DNA of 64,000 bases, taken from positions 123,336 through 187,335 of the forward strand of contig JANQQJ010000009.1 in assembly GCA_028284945.1 (NCBI GenBank), written 5' to 3'. Below, one piece after another: positions 15,756-23,659 of the stretch. The notes beneath the pieces were generated by a model. That model made no database searches. It had not been told where the DNA came from and saw only the letters and a list, made by a program, of their open reading frames with translations. The stretch comes from Alphaproteobacteria bacterium. Its GTDB lineage: Bacteria > Pseudomonadota > Alphaproteobacteria > SMXS01. The translations under genes and the position numbers were made by a program. Position 1 is the first letter of the stretch. Each line of letters begins with the position of its first letter.

Positions 15756-16697
15756 ATTCCTGTTATCCATACGACCAACCTGCCCGGACCCTTGGTACAG
15801 GAGGTGCTGGAGCCTGTTTTGCCAGGTACTGAAATTGTCGCCCTGAATTCGCCAGAGGAGTTTGAGGCGGTTGGACCCGATATCGAATATCTGTTTGCGC
15901 TCAAACCCTATCGCGGCCTGTGGCAGAAGGCGCCGAAACTAAAGCTCATCCAGATCATCAGTACGGGCGTCGATAGTCTGCTGCCCGCGCCGGACCTGCC
16001 TGAACACGTCAAGATCAGCAATGCGCGCGGCATTCATGGCATCCAGATGGCGGAATTCGCGCTCTATTTCATGCTTGAGTTTGCCAAAAACGGCCCCCGT
16101 ATCCGCCAGCAGCAGGCGGACCAGGATTTCACCATGTTCAACCCGGTCAATTTGTCAGGCAGCACATGCGGTATTATCGGCCTGGGCGCGGTCGGCGAGG
16201 CGATTGCGGAGCGGGCCAGTGCGCTTGGCATGCGCGTTATCGCAACACAGCGCACACCGAAATCCCACCCCCATGTGGAAAAAATCTATCCCGCTGAACA
16301 AACCACCGATGTGGTCGAACAGGCGGATTATCTGGTGCTGGTTGTGCCGCTGACGGACGACACGAAAGGTCTGTTCGATGCCGCCATGATCGCGCGCATG
16401 AAACCAGACGCTGTCATGATCAATCTGTCTCGCGGTGGGATCGTTGACGAAGATGCCATTGTAACAGCCCTGACCAACGGCACCATCAAGGGGGCTGCGA
16501 TTGACGTTTTTGACCAGGAGCCCCTGCCGGCGGGCCACCCGTTATGGAACACACCGAACACCATTATCACGCCCCATATGGCAGCGGCCGACAGCGCTTA
16601 TCTGCCGAACATCGCCCGGATTTTTGCCGAAAACGTCAAGAGAATTGCCAACGGCGAACCCCTGATCAACGAGGTGGACCGCTATCGCGGTTATTGA
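15756..16697 (+). CDS. D-2-hydroxyacid dehydrogenase (apparent ATT start)
   Basis: An NAD(P)-dependent D-isomer-specific 2-hydroxyacid dehydrogenase of about 313 residues. The dinucleotide motif GLGAVG is near 141-146, catalytic Arg in NLSRGGIVDE near 223, Glu in DQEPLP near 254 and His in TPHMA near 273. The first ATG/GTG/TTG in frame (TTG at 15792) would remove the expected N-terminal strand PVIHTTNLP. An ATT at 15756, with AAAGGA 8 bases upstream, restores the family N-terminus. ATT is a rare bacterial start; a sequence error or a further start such as ATT 15750 is possible. Substrate unknown. Confidence 0.85.
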   Translation: MPVIHTTNLPGPLVQEVLEPVLPGTEIVALNSPEEFEAVGPDIEYLFALKPYRGLWQKAPKLKLIQIISTGVDSLLPAPDLPEHVKISNARGIHGIQMAEFALYFMLEFAKNGPRIRQQQADQDFTMFNPVNLSGSTCGIIGLGAVGEAIAERASALGMRVIATQRTPKSHPHVEKIYPAEQTTDVVEQADYLVLVVPLTDDTKGLFDAAMIARMKPDAVMINLSRGGIVDEDAIVTALTNGTIKGAAIDVFDQEPLPAGHPLWNTPNTIITPHMAAADSAYLPNIARIFAENVKRIANGEPLINEVDRYRGY

Positions 16698-16811
16698 ACC
16701 GAGCTTTCATTTGGCAGGGGAACGGTGGAGCCGGATATGGATGCGCGAACATTGAAACGTCCGGGCACTCAGCATTCAAAAATTTCGTGCCGCATGACCA
16801 AGGCGTCTCGG

Positions 16812-17471
16812 CTAAGGGTCCGGGGAAACCTCTGACATCATATTGAGGCAAAGGAGCAATCGTGTGCAGCCAGTTCCAGCAATGGGCGGCGAGCGATGCA
16901 CGATACCGCTGCCCGGTCCCGCACGGCTGCCCTTGAAGATCGCTACGTCACCGGTCCGCAGGTGCTCTAGTGGACCGCTGAATTCTTCCTGTTCGTGCAA
17001 CGCACGCGCGGCGTGATGTGGTTGGACCCACTGGGTGCCGGGACCGCGGTAAGTCGTCAATAGCCGCGCCTCGACACAATCGCGGTGGAATTTCCAGCAG
17101 GCATTGCTGCTGACCCGTTCCAACCGGACATCGACGAAATCGCTCTGGGTGATGTCAGCAAAGGCCGAGACAAGGCCATCGACGTCCTTAATCAGTAGAT
17201 CTCGCATGTCTCCTGGAGGCATCCCGCATTCATCCAGATACGGTTCAATGCCACGTCGAACGTCGCCGGGCTGGACAGCGACACGAAGGAAAGGAAGGCG
17301 GGATTCTTCTAATCCATCGAGCCATGCCGTGAGGGATGCCGGCGGCACACGCTGCCAGATAACAAGTTCCCGGTCGCGCCGTTTGATGTCCGCAAGGCCT
17401 TGAGCTGTATCGCACGTCGCAACCCGTTCGGTCTGTCGGGCGGATGCCTCGGTCGCTTCAAGTACAGTCAT
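16812..17471 (-). CDS. DUF1826 protein of the zinc-starvation operon
   Basis: A 219-residue cytoplasmic protein of the DUF1826 family. Recognisable landmarks are CWKFHRDCVEARLLTTYRGPGTQWV (about 123-147) with potential metal-binding Cys/His/Asp, and a C-terminal VHRSPPIAGTGCTRLLLCLN. DUF1826 genes typically lie beside COG0523 GTPases in Zur-controlled clusters. The pattern HxD plus a later His resembles 2-oxoglutarate/iron dioxygenase (cupin) active sites, so an iron enzyme is conceivable. It begins one base after the stop of the iron-type alcohol dehydrogenase and is the last gene of the operon running down from 20.9 kb. Confidence 0.85.
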   Translation of the reverse strand: MTVLEATEASARQTERVATCDTAQGLADIKRRDRELVIWQRVPPASLTAWLDGLEESRLPFLRVAVQPGDVRRGIEPYLDECGMPPGDMRDLLIKDVDGLVSAFADITQSDFVDVRLERVSSNACWKFHRDCVEARLLTTYRGPGTQWVQPHHAARALHEQEEFSGPLEHLRTGDVAIFKGSRAGPGSGIVHRSPPIAGTGCTRLLLCLNMMSEVSPDP

Positions 17472-17472
17472 G

Positions 17473-18600
17473 TCAAAGGGACTCCCTGATCATGGCCTCA
17501 TAGTCATGCTCGGTTGCCTTGCGCGGATTGGTCAGGGCAGACAGGTCCTTCTGCGCATATTTAATCAGCTCAGGAATGTCTTCCTCTTGAACCCCCATTG
17601 CGCTTAAGCCGGAGGGTAGGCCGATATCGGCGTTCATGGCGGACACCGCGTCGGCAAGATCGGCGCCGGATGTCAAACCCATGGCCTGGCGAAGGCGGTC
17701 ATACTTCTCGCCGCATTCCGGCGCATTGAACCGCAGCACGGCGGGCAGGAAGACCGCGTTTAAAGTGCCGTGATGAAGATTCAAGCGCTCAATGCGGCCC
17801 GCTGCATGGCTTAAGGCGTGAACGGCCCCCAGCCCTTGTATAAAGGACAGGGCCCCTTCCGTTGAACACATCATCATTTGCCAGCGGGCCTCGCGATCAC
17901 TGCCGTCCTTTACTGCGTCGGGAAGGTGACGCCAACCCCGCCACAAACCGTCAAGCGCCACACCATCAGCGGGCGGATTAACCGTCGGCGTCAGGAACGC
18001 TTCAATGCAATGCGTGATCGCATCCATGCCTGTTGCTGCCGTCATTGTTGTGGGCAGGCCCAAAGTCAGCTCTGGATCGCAGATGGCTGCCCTTGGGATG
18101 AGAAGCGGGCTTGCGAAGGTCAGTTTGCGCCCATCGTCCATAATGATGACGAATCCCACTGACACCTCGCTGCCCGTGCCGGCCGTGGTCGGCACCGCAA
18201 TCAGGGGTGCGACCGATTTGATGAGCTTGCCGCCGCCCGCCAAGGGGTCGAACTGAGCGAGCGGCCCGCCGCTGCCGGCAAGCAGCGCAACAGCCTTGCC
18301 CAGATCCATGGAGGACCCGCCACCGATGGCCAGGACACCATCACATCCGTCAGATTGATATTGGTCGAAGGCTTTCAGAACGGCTGCTTCCGTCGGATTT
18401 CCGGGCGTCCCATCGAAGAGCGAGGTAGGCACATCCGCTTCAAGCGCGCTGGTCACGCTTTCCACCAGCCCCGCCGCCACGACACCGGCATCTGTGGCGA
18501 TGAACGGTTTTGAAATTCCTGCTTTGCGCAGTTCGGCCGGAAGCTGTTGCACGGCCCCGAAATCGAAATGGGTTGTTGTCAGATATGTCAGCGTTGCCAT
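17473..18600 (-). CDS. Iron-type (group III) alcohol dehydrogenase
   Basis: A 375-residue Fe-ADH family enzyme. GGGSSMDLGKA binds NAD(P), and TTAGTGSEVS is the second family signature. Metal ligands appear complete: Asp and His in GMDAITHCIEAF, His in HALSHAAG and His in LNLHHGT. The ATG at 18600 is chosen; an upstream frame extension to 18765 overlaps the preceding gene and has no family match. It sits in a zinc-starvation operon, where a dehydrogenase using iron in place of zinc would spare zinc. Substrate is not predictable; maleylacetate reductase-like members share this architecture. Confidence 0.88.
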   Translation of the reverse strand: MATLTYLTTTHFDFGAVQQLPAELRKAGISKPFIATDAGVVAAGLVESVTSALEADVPTSLFDGTPGNPTEAAVLKAFDQYQSDGCDGVLAIGGGSSMDLGKAVALLAGSGGPLAQFDPLAGGGKLIKSVAPLIAVPTTAGTGSEVSVGFVIIMDDGRKLTFASPLLIPRAAICDPELTLGLPTTMTAATGMDAITHCIEAFLTPTVNPPADGVALDGLWRGWRHLPDAVKDGSDREARWQMMMCSTEGALSFIQGLGAVHALSHAAGRIERLNLHHGTLNAVFLPAVLRFNAPECGEKYDRLRQAMGLTSGADLADAVSAMNADIGLPSGLSAMGVQEEDIPELIKYAQKDLSALTNPRKATEHDYEAMIRESL

Positions 18601-18620
18601 TGTGGTTCCAAATCTCTGGA

Positions 18621-18854
18621 CTAGTGAGAATGTTCGTGCGGGTGTCTGAGCAGCGCGGCCACTTGCATCAGATGGGTGGCGGCCTGCGCAGGATTTCCAC
18701 AGCGCCCGGCCATCTCGATCAATTCCTGCGTTAGCGCATCGATAACGGCTTCGGAGGGAAGCCATGCTTCGCCCGCTTGCGTAATGGCACCCTGCAGAAA
18801 TCGCCGGGCCTTTTTGACGTCTTCTGCATGTACGGCAGCAATCGCATCACTCAC
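18621..18854 (-). CDS. Small helical protein with a His-rich tail (zinc operon)
   Basis: A 77-residue, mostly helical protein ending in HPHEHSH, a likely metal-binding tail. It begins with GTG and overlaps the upstream GTPase gene by the GTGA quadruplet, so the two are translationally coupled. The central pattern ([19 protein letters not shown] followed by a helix ending VAALL) resembles that of the small protein encoded at 20122-20421 on the other side of the GTPase gene. I do not recognise a characterised family. A metal-handling accessory role is inferred from tail and context. Confidence 0.75.
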   Translation of the reverse strand: MSDAIAAVHAEDVKKARRFLQGAITQAGEAWLPSEAVIDALTQELIEMAGRCGNPAQAATHLMQVAALLRHPHEHSH

Positions 18855-20086
18855 TGTGCTGCCTCCGTGTTCTGCCGCCAGATCGGGAAGGGGTCGTTCA
18901 ATTCTTTCCAGGCAGCGGGCTCCATGGCTGTCGCATCGGCGTCGCCGATCAGGCAGGCGTCGAGACGAGCACGAATCGCCGTCTCGTCCATGTCGGTGCC
19001 AATGAAAACGATTTCCTGACGGCGGTCTCCGTAGACGGAATCCCAGAGATTTGCGATGTGATTACGCCACTCCGGGTGATCTGGCCAATGTTCCTGAGGG
19101 ACGTTAGCCCACCAAAAGCCCATGGCTTCGTGGCGGACCAGCGCCCCGGCCTGGCTCAACTCGCCGACCCACTCGGGGCGAGTGGCCAGCCAGAAATGTC
19201 CTTTCGCGCGAATGACCCCCGGCCAGGAGGAATTGACGAAAGCGTAGAATTTTTCAGGATGAAACGGACGCCGCGTCCGATAGACGAAGCTGCGCACGCC
19301 GTATTCTTCTGTCTCTGGCTTGTGGTCAGCAAAGCCGAAGAGTTCCTTGAACCAGAGTGGGTGTTCCTGGGCCTTTTCATGGTCGAACCGCCCCGTATCC
19401 AAGACTTGGTCCAAAGGCACACGGGACATGCTGGTTTCGATCAGCTCCGCGTCGGGATTGAGTGATCGGATGATTTTGCGCGCGGCCTGGAGCTGTTCCG
19501 GCGATGCGGCGTCGATCTTGTTTAGGATGACGACATCAGCGAATTCGATCTGATCGACAAGCAGATTAACAAGCGTACGGTCGTCCTCATCGCCCAGCGC
19601 CTCGCCCCGGTCCTTCAGGAAATCAGTCGATGCATAATCGTGTAGCAGGTTTGCGGCATCGACCACGGTTACCATCGTATCCAGGCGCGAGACATCCTCA
19701 AGGCTTTCACCTTCTTCCGTTCGGAAATCGAAGGTGGCTGCCACGGGAAGGGGTTCGGAAATCCCGGTCGATTCGATGAGAAGGTAGTCGAACCGGCCAT
19801 CCTCGGCGAGTCGGCGCACTTCCTTCAGGAGGTCGTCACGCAGCGTGCAGCAGATGCACCCATTGGTCATTTCGACCAGCGTTTCCTCCGTGCGGCTCAA
19901 ATTGGCGTCACCCTCGCGGATGAGGTCGGCATCGATGTTCACTTCGCTCATGTCGTTGACAATGACGGCGACGCGCTTGCCTTCACGGTTGTTGAGGATG
20001 TGGTTCATCAAGGTCGTTTTGCCGGCACCGAGGAAGCCGGACAGGACCGTAACCGGAAGCTTGGGGTGCGAGAGAATTTCACTCAT
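18851..20086 (-). CDS. zigA: COG0523 zinc metallochaperone GTPase, ZigA/YciC type
   Basis: A 411-residue G3E-family GTPase. Walker [10 protein letters not shown] is at 17-25, the metal-binding CxCC motif (NGCICC) is at 77-80, and the guanine-specificity motif LNKID follows about residue 200. The C-terminal CobW domain contains [12 protein letters not shown]. The NDMSEVNID stretch and the length match the ZigA/YciC branch of zinc-starvation GTPases, which hand zinc to client proteins. It is in the Zur-linked operon with a second HisI, a plausible client. A second, different COG0523 protein lies at 21604-22704. Confidence 0.92.
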   Translation of the reverse strand: MSEILSHPKLPVTVLSGFLGAGKTTLMNHILNNREGKRVAVIVNDMSEVNIDADLIREGDANLSRTEETLVEMTNGCICCTLRDDLLKEVRRLAEDGRFDYLLIESTGISEPLPVAATFDFRTEEGESLEDVSRLDTMVTVVDAANLLHDYASTDFLKDRGEALGDEDDRTLVNLLVDQIEFADVVILNKIDAASPEQLQAARKIIRSLNPDAELIETSMSRVPLDQVLDTGRFDHEKAQEHPLWFKELFGFADHKPETEEYGVRSFVYRTRRPFHPEKFYAFVNSSWPGVIRAKGHFWLATRPEWVGELSQAGALVRHEAMGFWWANVPQEHWPDHPEWRNHIANLWDSVYGDRRQEIVFIGTDMDETAIRARLDACLIGDADATAMEPAAWKELNDPFPIWRQNTEAAQ

Positions 20087-20121
20087 GGATGGCGGCTTTC
20101 GTGTTGATCATCATTTGCGGC

Positions 20122-20421
20122 TTAATGAATGGCCGAAGGCGGTTCGCCTGAACCCGAAACTTCGCAGGCCAGTTTGTTCAGCATGGAAGCCACGCTGCCT
20201 GGTCCATAGGCATCGACCAGGCGTGGCATCAGCTCCGCCATCAGCGCGGCGAGTATCGTATCTCTGGGAACACGTGCTTCTTCGCAGCGTCCAATCGCAG
20301 CGCGAATCTCCACTATGGCATCAGAGAAGCGCGGAGGCTGTTGGACATCAGCGTTGTCGTCGGCGGGTCCAAGCAAATCGGACGTTTTTGATTGATCGCG
20401 CATAGGAGAGTTCAGCGTCAA
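20122..20421 (-). CDS. Small helical protein of the zinc operon
   Basis: A 99-residue helical protein of unknown family, between hisI and the GTPase gene. The TTG at 20421 overlaps the hisI stop (TTGA); an ATG at 20403 is an alternative start giving 93 residues. Residues about 38-90 ([37 protein letters not shown]) share the layout of the 77-residue protein at 18621-18854: helix, LP/VP turn, helix with LMxELMxRL. They may be distant paralogues. Function unknown; zinc-linked by context only. Confidence 0.7.
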   Translation of the reverse strand: MTLNSPMRDQSKTSDLLGPADDNADVQQPPRFSDAIVEIRAAIGRCEEARVPRDTILAALMAELMPRLVDAYGPGSVASMLNKLACEVSGSGEPPSAIH

Positions 20422-20921
20422 AGCTGTGTCGGGTTCGGCGCGTCGCCATAGACGGCCTTGGGGTCGAAGGACTTCTCCGACTCCGTGAACGTGAGCCGAG
20501 CAGGTCCGCTGGAAGGACTGCCCAACTCAACCGATCGATAGAAGCACGACCGATATCCGACGTGGCAGCTGGCGCCGGTGCCCGCCACCTGGACACGCAA
20601 CCAGACAGCATCCTGGTCATCATCGATGAGCATCTCGGTCACCTTCTGGAAAAGTCCGCTGGTTGCGCCCTTGCGCCAGAGGCACTTGCGGCTTCGGCTC
20701 CAGTAATGCGCCTCGCCGGTCGCGATCGTCTTTTGCAACGCCTCACCGTTCATGTATCCCAGCATCAACACCTCGCCTGTCCCGGCGTCGGTTGTTATGC
20801 AAGGGATCAATCCGTCGGCATCGAATCTGGGTGCGAGGGTAAGACCTTCTTCGACGTGCTCGACCGATCGGCGCGTCGCAAAGACCGTCGACGCCCCCGG
20901 ATCAGTGTTTTTGTCTTTCAT
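20418..20921 (-). CDS. hisI: Phosphoribosyl-AMP cyclohydrolase paralogue (HisI) in a zinc operon
   Basis: A 167-residue HisI-type enzyme that hydrolyses phosphoribosyl-AMP in histidine synthesis. Family motifs include [28 protein letters not shown] and a zinc-ligand region ([13 protein letters not shown]). It lies first in the operon, away from any his genes, next to a Zur-type regulator and a zinc GTPase. Extra hisI copies in zinc-regulated clusters are known as backups for the zinc-dependent housekeeping enzyme. The ATG at 20921 (AGGAA upstream) is preferred to the GTG at 20945. Because the Cys ligands are retained, this copy probably still uses a metal. Confidence 0.85.
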   Translation of the reverse strand: MKDKNTDPGASTVFATRRSVEHVEEGLTLAPRFDADGLIPCITTDAGTGEVLMLGYMNGEALQKTIATGEAHYWSRSRKCLWRKGATSGLFQKVTEMLIDDDQDAVWLRVQVAGTGASCHVGYRSCFYRSVELGSPSSGPARLTFTESEKSFDPKAVYGDAPNPTQL

Positions 20922-21007
20922 GCCAAGAGTTCCTGTGGCTGCCACTCAGAGCGCTTCCCATGGCCACGCTCAGCGGTTATAGGCACTTCTATGTTGTGAT
21001 GCTCGAT

Positions 21008-21027
21008 CGCAACGTTATAACGTTGCG
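21008..21027. promoter_or_regulatory. Candidate Zur operator, perfect 20-base palindrome
   Basis: CGCAACGTTATAACGTTGCG reads identically on both strands. The core GTTATAAC matches the GTTATA-n-TATAAC type centre of known Zur boxes. It lies 29 bases before the zur start (21056) and about 87 bases before the hisI operon start (20921), so one site could repress both divergent operons. No similar site is seen upstream of the zrgA-like gene at 27328. Confidence 0.75.
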
Positions 21028-21055
21028 TTCTTCGAATTCAAGACGGGATATGGTC

Positions 21056-21562
21056 ATGCGCCCCACTTCGATCCAGCCAGTACCCTGCAGCGATCCAGGC
21101 TGCCGCGGCGATCACGTGCCGGGCGAACGCGTTGCGCTGGCGGCCTCTCTCTGCGATGAGCGCGGCGCTCAGCTTACAGAGTTGCGGCGCCAGGTTCTGG
21201 AACTGCTCTGGGAGTTCAACCGCCCGACAGGTGCCTACGAACTAATCGAAGCCCTCAAACCAGAGGGGTCTCGACCGGTTGGCCCGCCCACTGTTTATCG
21301 GGCACTTGAGTTTTTGATCGCGCAGGGTCTGGTTGTGAAGATTGAGAGCCAGAACGCTTACATTCCCTGCGCCCATCCGGAACGCCAGCATGATTGCCTG
21401 TTCTTCGTGTGCAGCCATTGCGGGGCATCCGCTGAGATCGAAGATCCACGGGTTGGAACTCTGCTTTTAGAAGATGCCGCCACTCTGGGCTTCCAGCCGA
21501 CGCGGCGTGTGATCGAAGTAGAGGGCACCTGCGCGCAGTGTACTGCATCTGGTGCGGTGTGA
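21056..21562 (+). CDS. zur: Zinc uptake regulator, Fur family (Zur)
   Basis: A 168-residue Fur-family repressor. An N-terminal winged helix contains LTELRRQVLELLWE and PPTVYRALEFLIAQGLV. The dimerisation domain has CSHCG and CAQC pairs forming the structural zinc site, and HPERQHDC supplies further ligands. The N-terminal CSDPGC adds Cys residues. I chose the ATG at 21056, which has GGGAT upstream and leaves the palindrome at 21008-21027 in its promoter; an earlier in-frame start at 20960 would place the operator inside the gene. It leads a GTPase and MerC operon. Surrounding genes make Zur far more likely than Fur. Confidence 0.9.
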   Translation: MRPTSIQPVPCSDPGCRGDHVPGERVALAASLCDERGAQLTELRRQVLELLWEFNRPTGAYELIEALKPEGSRPVGPPTVYRALEFLIAQGLVVKIESQNAYIPCAHPERQHDCLFFVCSHCGASAEIEDPRVGTLLLEDAATLGFQPTRRVIEVEGTCAQCTASGAV

Positions 21563-21603
21563 ACGCCTCACCCAAGACGAGGGACGCCAAAAAAGGTTTT
21601 AAC

Positions 21604-22704
21604 ATGTTGCCGATCCCCGTGATGTTGTTGACGGGTTTCCTGGGGAGTGGGAAGTCCACATTGCTGTCGCAAATCCTGCGTGAGCCGGCCTTCGGCGATA
21701 CGGCTGTCATCGTTAACGAGTTTGGCGAGGTTGGCCTGGACGGGGTTCTGGTTGAGCACAGCCAGGAACAGTTGGTCGAGATGACTACCGGGTGCCTGTG
21801 CTGCACCATCCGCGGCGATATTCGGCAAACGCTCGAGATGCTTCTGGCACGGCGCAGAAGCAATGAAATCCCGGCCTTTAGCCGCCTTATCATTGAAACG
21901 ACCGGGCTTGCCGACCCGGCGCCGGTCATTCACACGTTGACCTCTGACCCTTCAGTTTGCACGTTCTTCACGTTGAACGGTGTCATCACGACGGTCGATA
22001 TCGTCAATGGTGATCAAACCCTTGACGCGCAGGTCGAGTGCGTAAAGCAGGTTGCCGTCGCGGACCGACTTGTTCTAACCAAATCAGATCTTGCGAAGGA
22101 TCCGGCGTCGCAGCGAGATCTCCAGCGGCTTCGAGACCGGTTGGTTGCGATCAACCCGGCCGCAAAGATCCTAGACCGGCACGGCGCAGGTTTTTCCTTA
22201 GATTATTTGATCGAAACCGGGCATTTCAACCCGGCGGCCAAAACTAAGGATGTCCGATCATGGCTAAACGCCGAAGCCTTCGAGGACGCGGACAAGGCGC
22301 ATCATGATGATAGTCATCATCACCATCATCACGGCCACGATCATCACGATGTAAACCGTCACGGCTCTGACATTCAGGCCTTCTGCCTTGTTCTAGAAGA
22401 GCCCGTGAGTTCGCTGACATTCTCGATTGCTCTTGAACTGTTGATCGCCAATCAAGGTGAAAACCTTCTCAGGGTAAAGGGGATTGTTCACCTCAATGAA
22501 AATCCGGGCCGCCCGCTGGTCCTCCATGGTGTACAACATGTCTTCCACGACCCGGTACAGCTTGACCACTGGCCAAGCGATGACTGTCGCACAAAGCTCG
22601 TCTTCATTACGCGGAACATTCCGAGAGAGACAATCGAAGCGTTCTTCACGGCATGGCAGGATGCCGATGAAGATCATCTCAGTCCGGAGCCCATTCCGCA
22701 ATGA
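21604..22704 (+). CDS. Second COG0523 GTPase with a His-rich stretch
   Basis: A 367-residue G3E GTPase. Walker A GFLGSGKST is at 11-19, the CxCC motif is CLCC at 64-67, and the specificity motif is LTKSD. Between GTPase and C-terminal domain is a long His/Asp cluster, about residues 234-255, with at least a dozen His residues that would buffer zinc. ATG at 21604 is used, since upstream residues from 21538 overlap zur. It lies downstream of zur and overlaps the MerC gene by ATGA. Compared with the ZigA protein at 18851 it lacks the longer C-terminus and has the His cluster, so the two probably serve different steps. Confidence 0.9.
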   Translation: MLPIPVMLLTGFLGSGKSTLLSQILREPAFGDTAVIVNEFGEVGLDGVLVEHSQEQLVEMTTGCLCCTIRGDIRQTLEMLLARRRSNEIPAFSRLIIETTGLADPAPVIHTLTSDPSVCTFFTLNGVITTVDIVNGDQTLDAQVECVKQVAVADRLVLTKSDLAKDPASQRDLQRLRDRLVAINPAAKILDRHGAGFSLDYLIETGHFNPAAKTKDVRSWLNAEAFEDADKAHHDDSHHHHHHGHDHHDVNRHGSDIQAFCLVLEEPVSSLTFSIALELLIANQGENLLRVKGIVHLNENPGRPLVLHGVQHVFHDPVQLDHWPSDDCRTKLVFITRNIPRETIEAFFTAWQDADEDHLSPEPIPQ

Positions 22705-23102
22705 GCACTCTTTCAAGATTGCTGCCTTCCCTGGACAAACTCGCTGTTTCGACATCTGCGGTCTGCGCCATTCACTGTCTCTCTCTCCCGCTTGTTGTCG
22801 GGCTTTTTCCCGCAGTGAGCGCGACGGTCTTCGGGCAGGAAGCATTTCATCAATTGCTGCTTTGGGTCGTTATTCCATTGAGCATTGTTGCCCTTACTTT
22901 GGGGTGTCGGAACCATAAAAGTTGGTTGGTCGGGATTCTTGGCTTTATTGGACTAAGCGTTCTCATGGCCGCTGCTGCCCTGGGCCACGACGCCCTGGGA
23001 GAGAGTGGCGAGCGCATCGCAACACTGACCGGGTCAGTCTTCATCGCTGCCGGACATTTATTGAACTATCGGCTGTGCCGCCGTTCCGATTGCGACCATT
23101 AG
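22701..23102 (+). CDS. MerC-domain membrane protein
   Basis: A 133-residue protein with four hydrophobic segments and a CAIHC pair near residue 22-26 in the first, the signature of the MerC mercury/heavy-metal transport family. A second Cys-containing tail ends RRSDCDH. MerC proteins move divalent metals across the inner membrane. Because it is translationally coupled to a zinc GTPase behind zur, zinc is the likely cargo and mercury resistance is not indicated (no merR, merT or merA). Confidence 0.82.
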   Translation: MSTLSRLLPSLDKLAVSTSAVCAIHCLSLPLVVGLFPAVSATVFGQEAFHQLLLWVVIPLSIVALTLGCRNHKSWLVGILGFIGLSVLMAAAALGHDALGESGERIATLTGSVFIAAGHLLNYRLCRRSDCDH

Positions 23103-23114
23103 AGCGGCTGGTCG

Positions 23115-23651
23115 CTACTCCCAGATATAGCGCTCGATACTCCCGTCAGAGATCGTATACCCGGCCTCGGCGAGTTCGGTGTCAGCTGCTGTCGTGGTCA
23201 TGACACCAGTTACCCAAACGGCCTCGAACAGTTCGTTGAACTCATAGGGTTTATCAGTGGTCACATAGACCAGCTGATTGGGCGGCGGGGGCGGCACGTG
23301 AATGCAGGCCCCGACATAGGGGACCAGCAGCAGAGACGTTACGCCGACGCCGCTATATTCGAGTGGCACAACAAAGCCCGGCAGTCGTACTGTTTTGCCG
23401 TTGTACTGGGTTGTCACGCTACTCATATAGTCCGGGTCCTGGAATGGGGATACGTCCCCATGCTCAAGAGTCCCAAGATCGTCTAACAACCCTTCGATCT
23501 TTTTCCTGATGTCTTCTGGGATCAGGTCGTCCCACTCCAGGTCGACCGGATCGTCTGAAGCGGCAGCAGGAAACGCAGACAAAGGACCGGTGGCCGCAAG
23601 CGCGGCAAGCGCAGCCAAAATCTGTCGGCGGGTTAAGGTCAGCGCGGTCAT
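23115..23651 (-). CDS. DUF3299 periplasmic protein (ZrgE-like)
   Basis: A 178-residue exported protein of the DUF3299 family. TRRQILAALAALAATG is a Tat-type signal followed by an AxA cleavage region. The mature domain holds LPGFVVPLEYSG, the hallmark VGACIHVPPPPPNQ, and a C-terminal VTGVMTTT. It is the last gene of a five-gene minus-strand operon (DUF2796, ATPase, permease, unknown, DUF3299) of the layout of zrgABCDE in Vibrio cholerae, a zinc-regulated uptake set. ATG at 23651 is taken as start. The single invariant Cys/His in ACIHVPPPP could bind metal. Confidence 0.85.
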   Translation of the reverse strand: MTALTLTRRQILAALAALAATGPLSAFPAAASDDPVDLEWDDLIPEDIRKKIEGLLDDLGTLEHGDVSPFQDPDYMSSVTTQYNGKTVRLPGFVVPLEYSGVGVTSLLLVPYVGACIHVPPPPPNQLVYVTTDKPYEFNELFEAVWVTGVMTTTAADTELAEAGYTISDGSIERYIWE

Positions 23652-23659
23652 CAACGGTT

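Noticed and set aside
22701..23102. MerC as evidence of a mercury-resistance operon
   Set aside because: No merR, merT, merP or merA nearby; the context is zinc.
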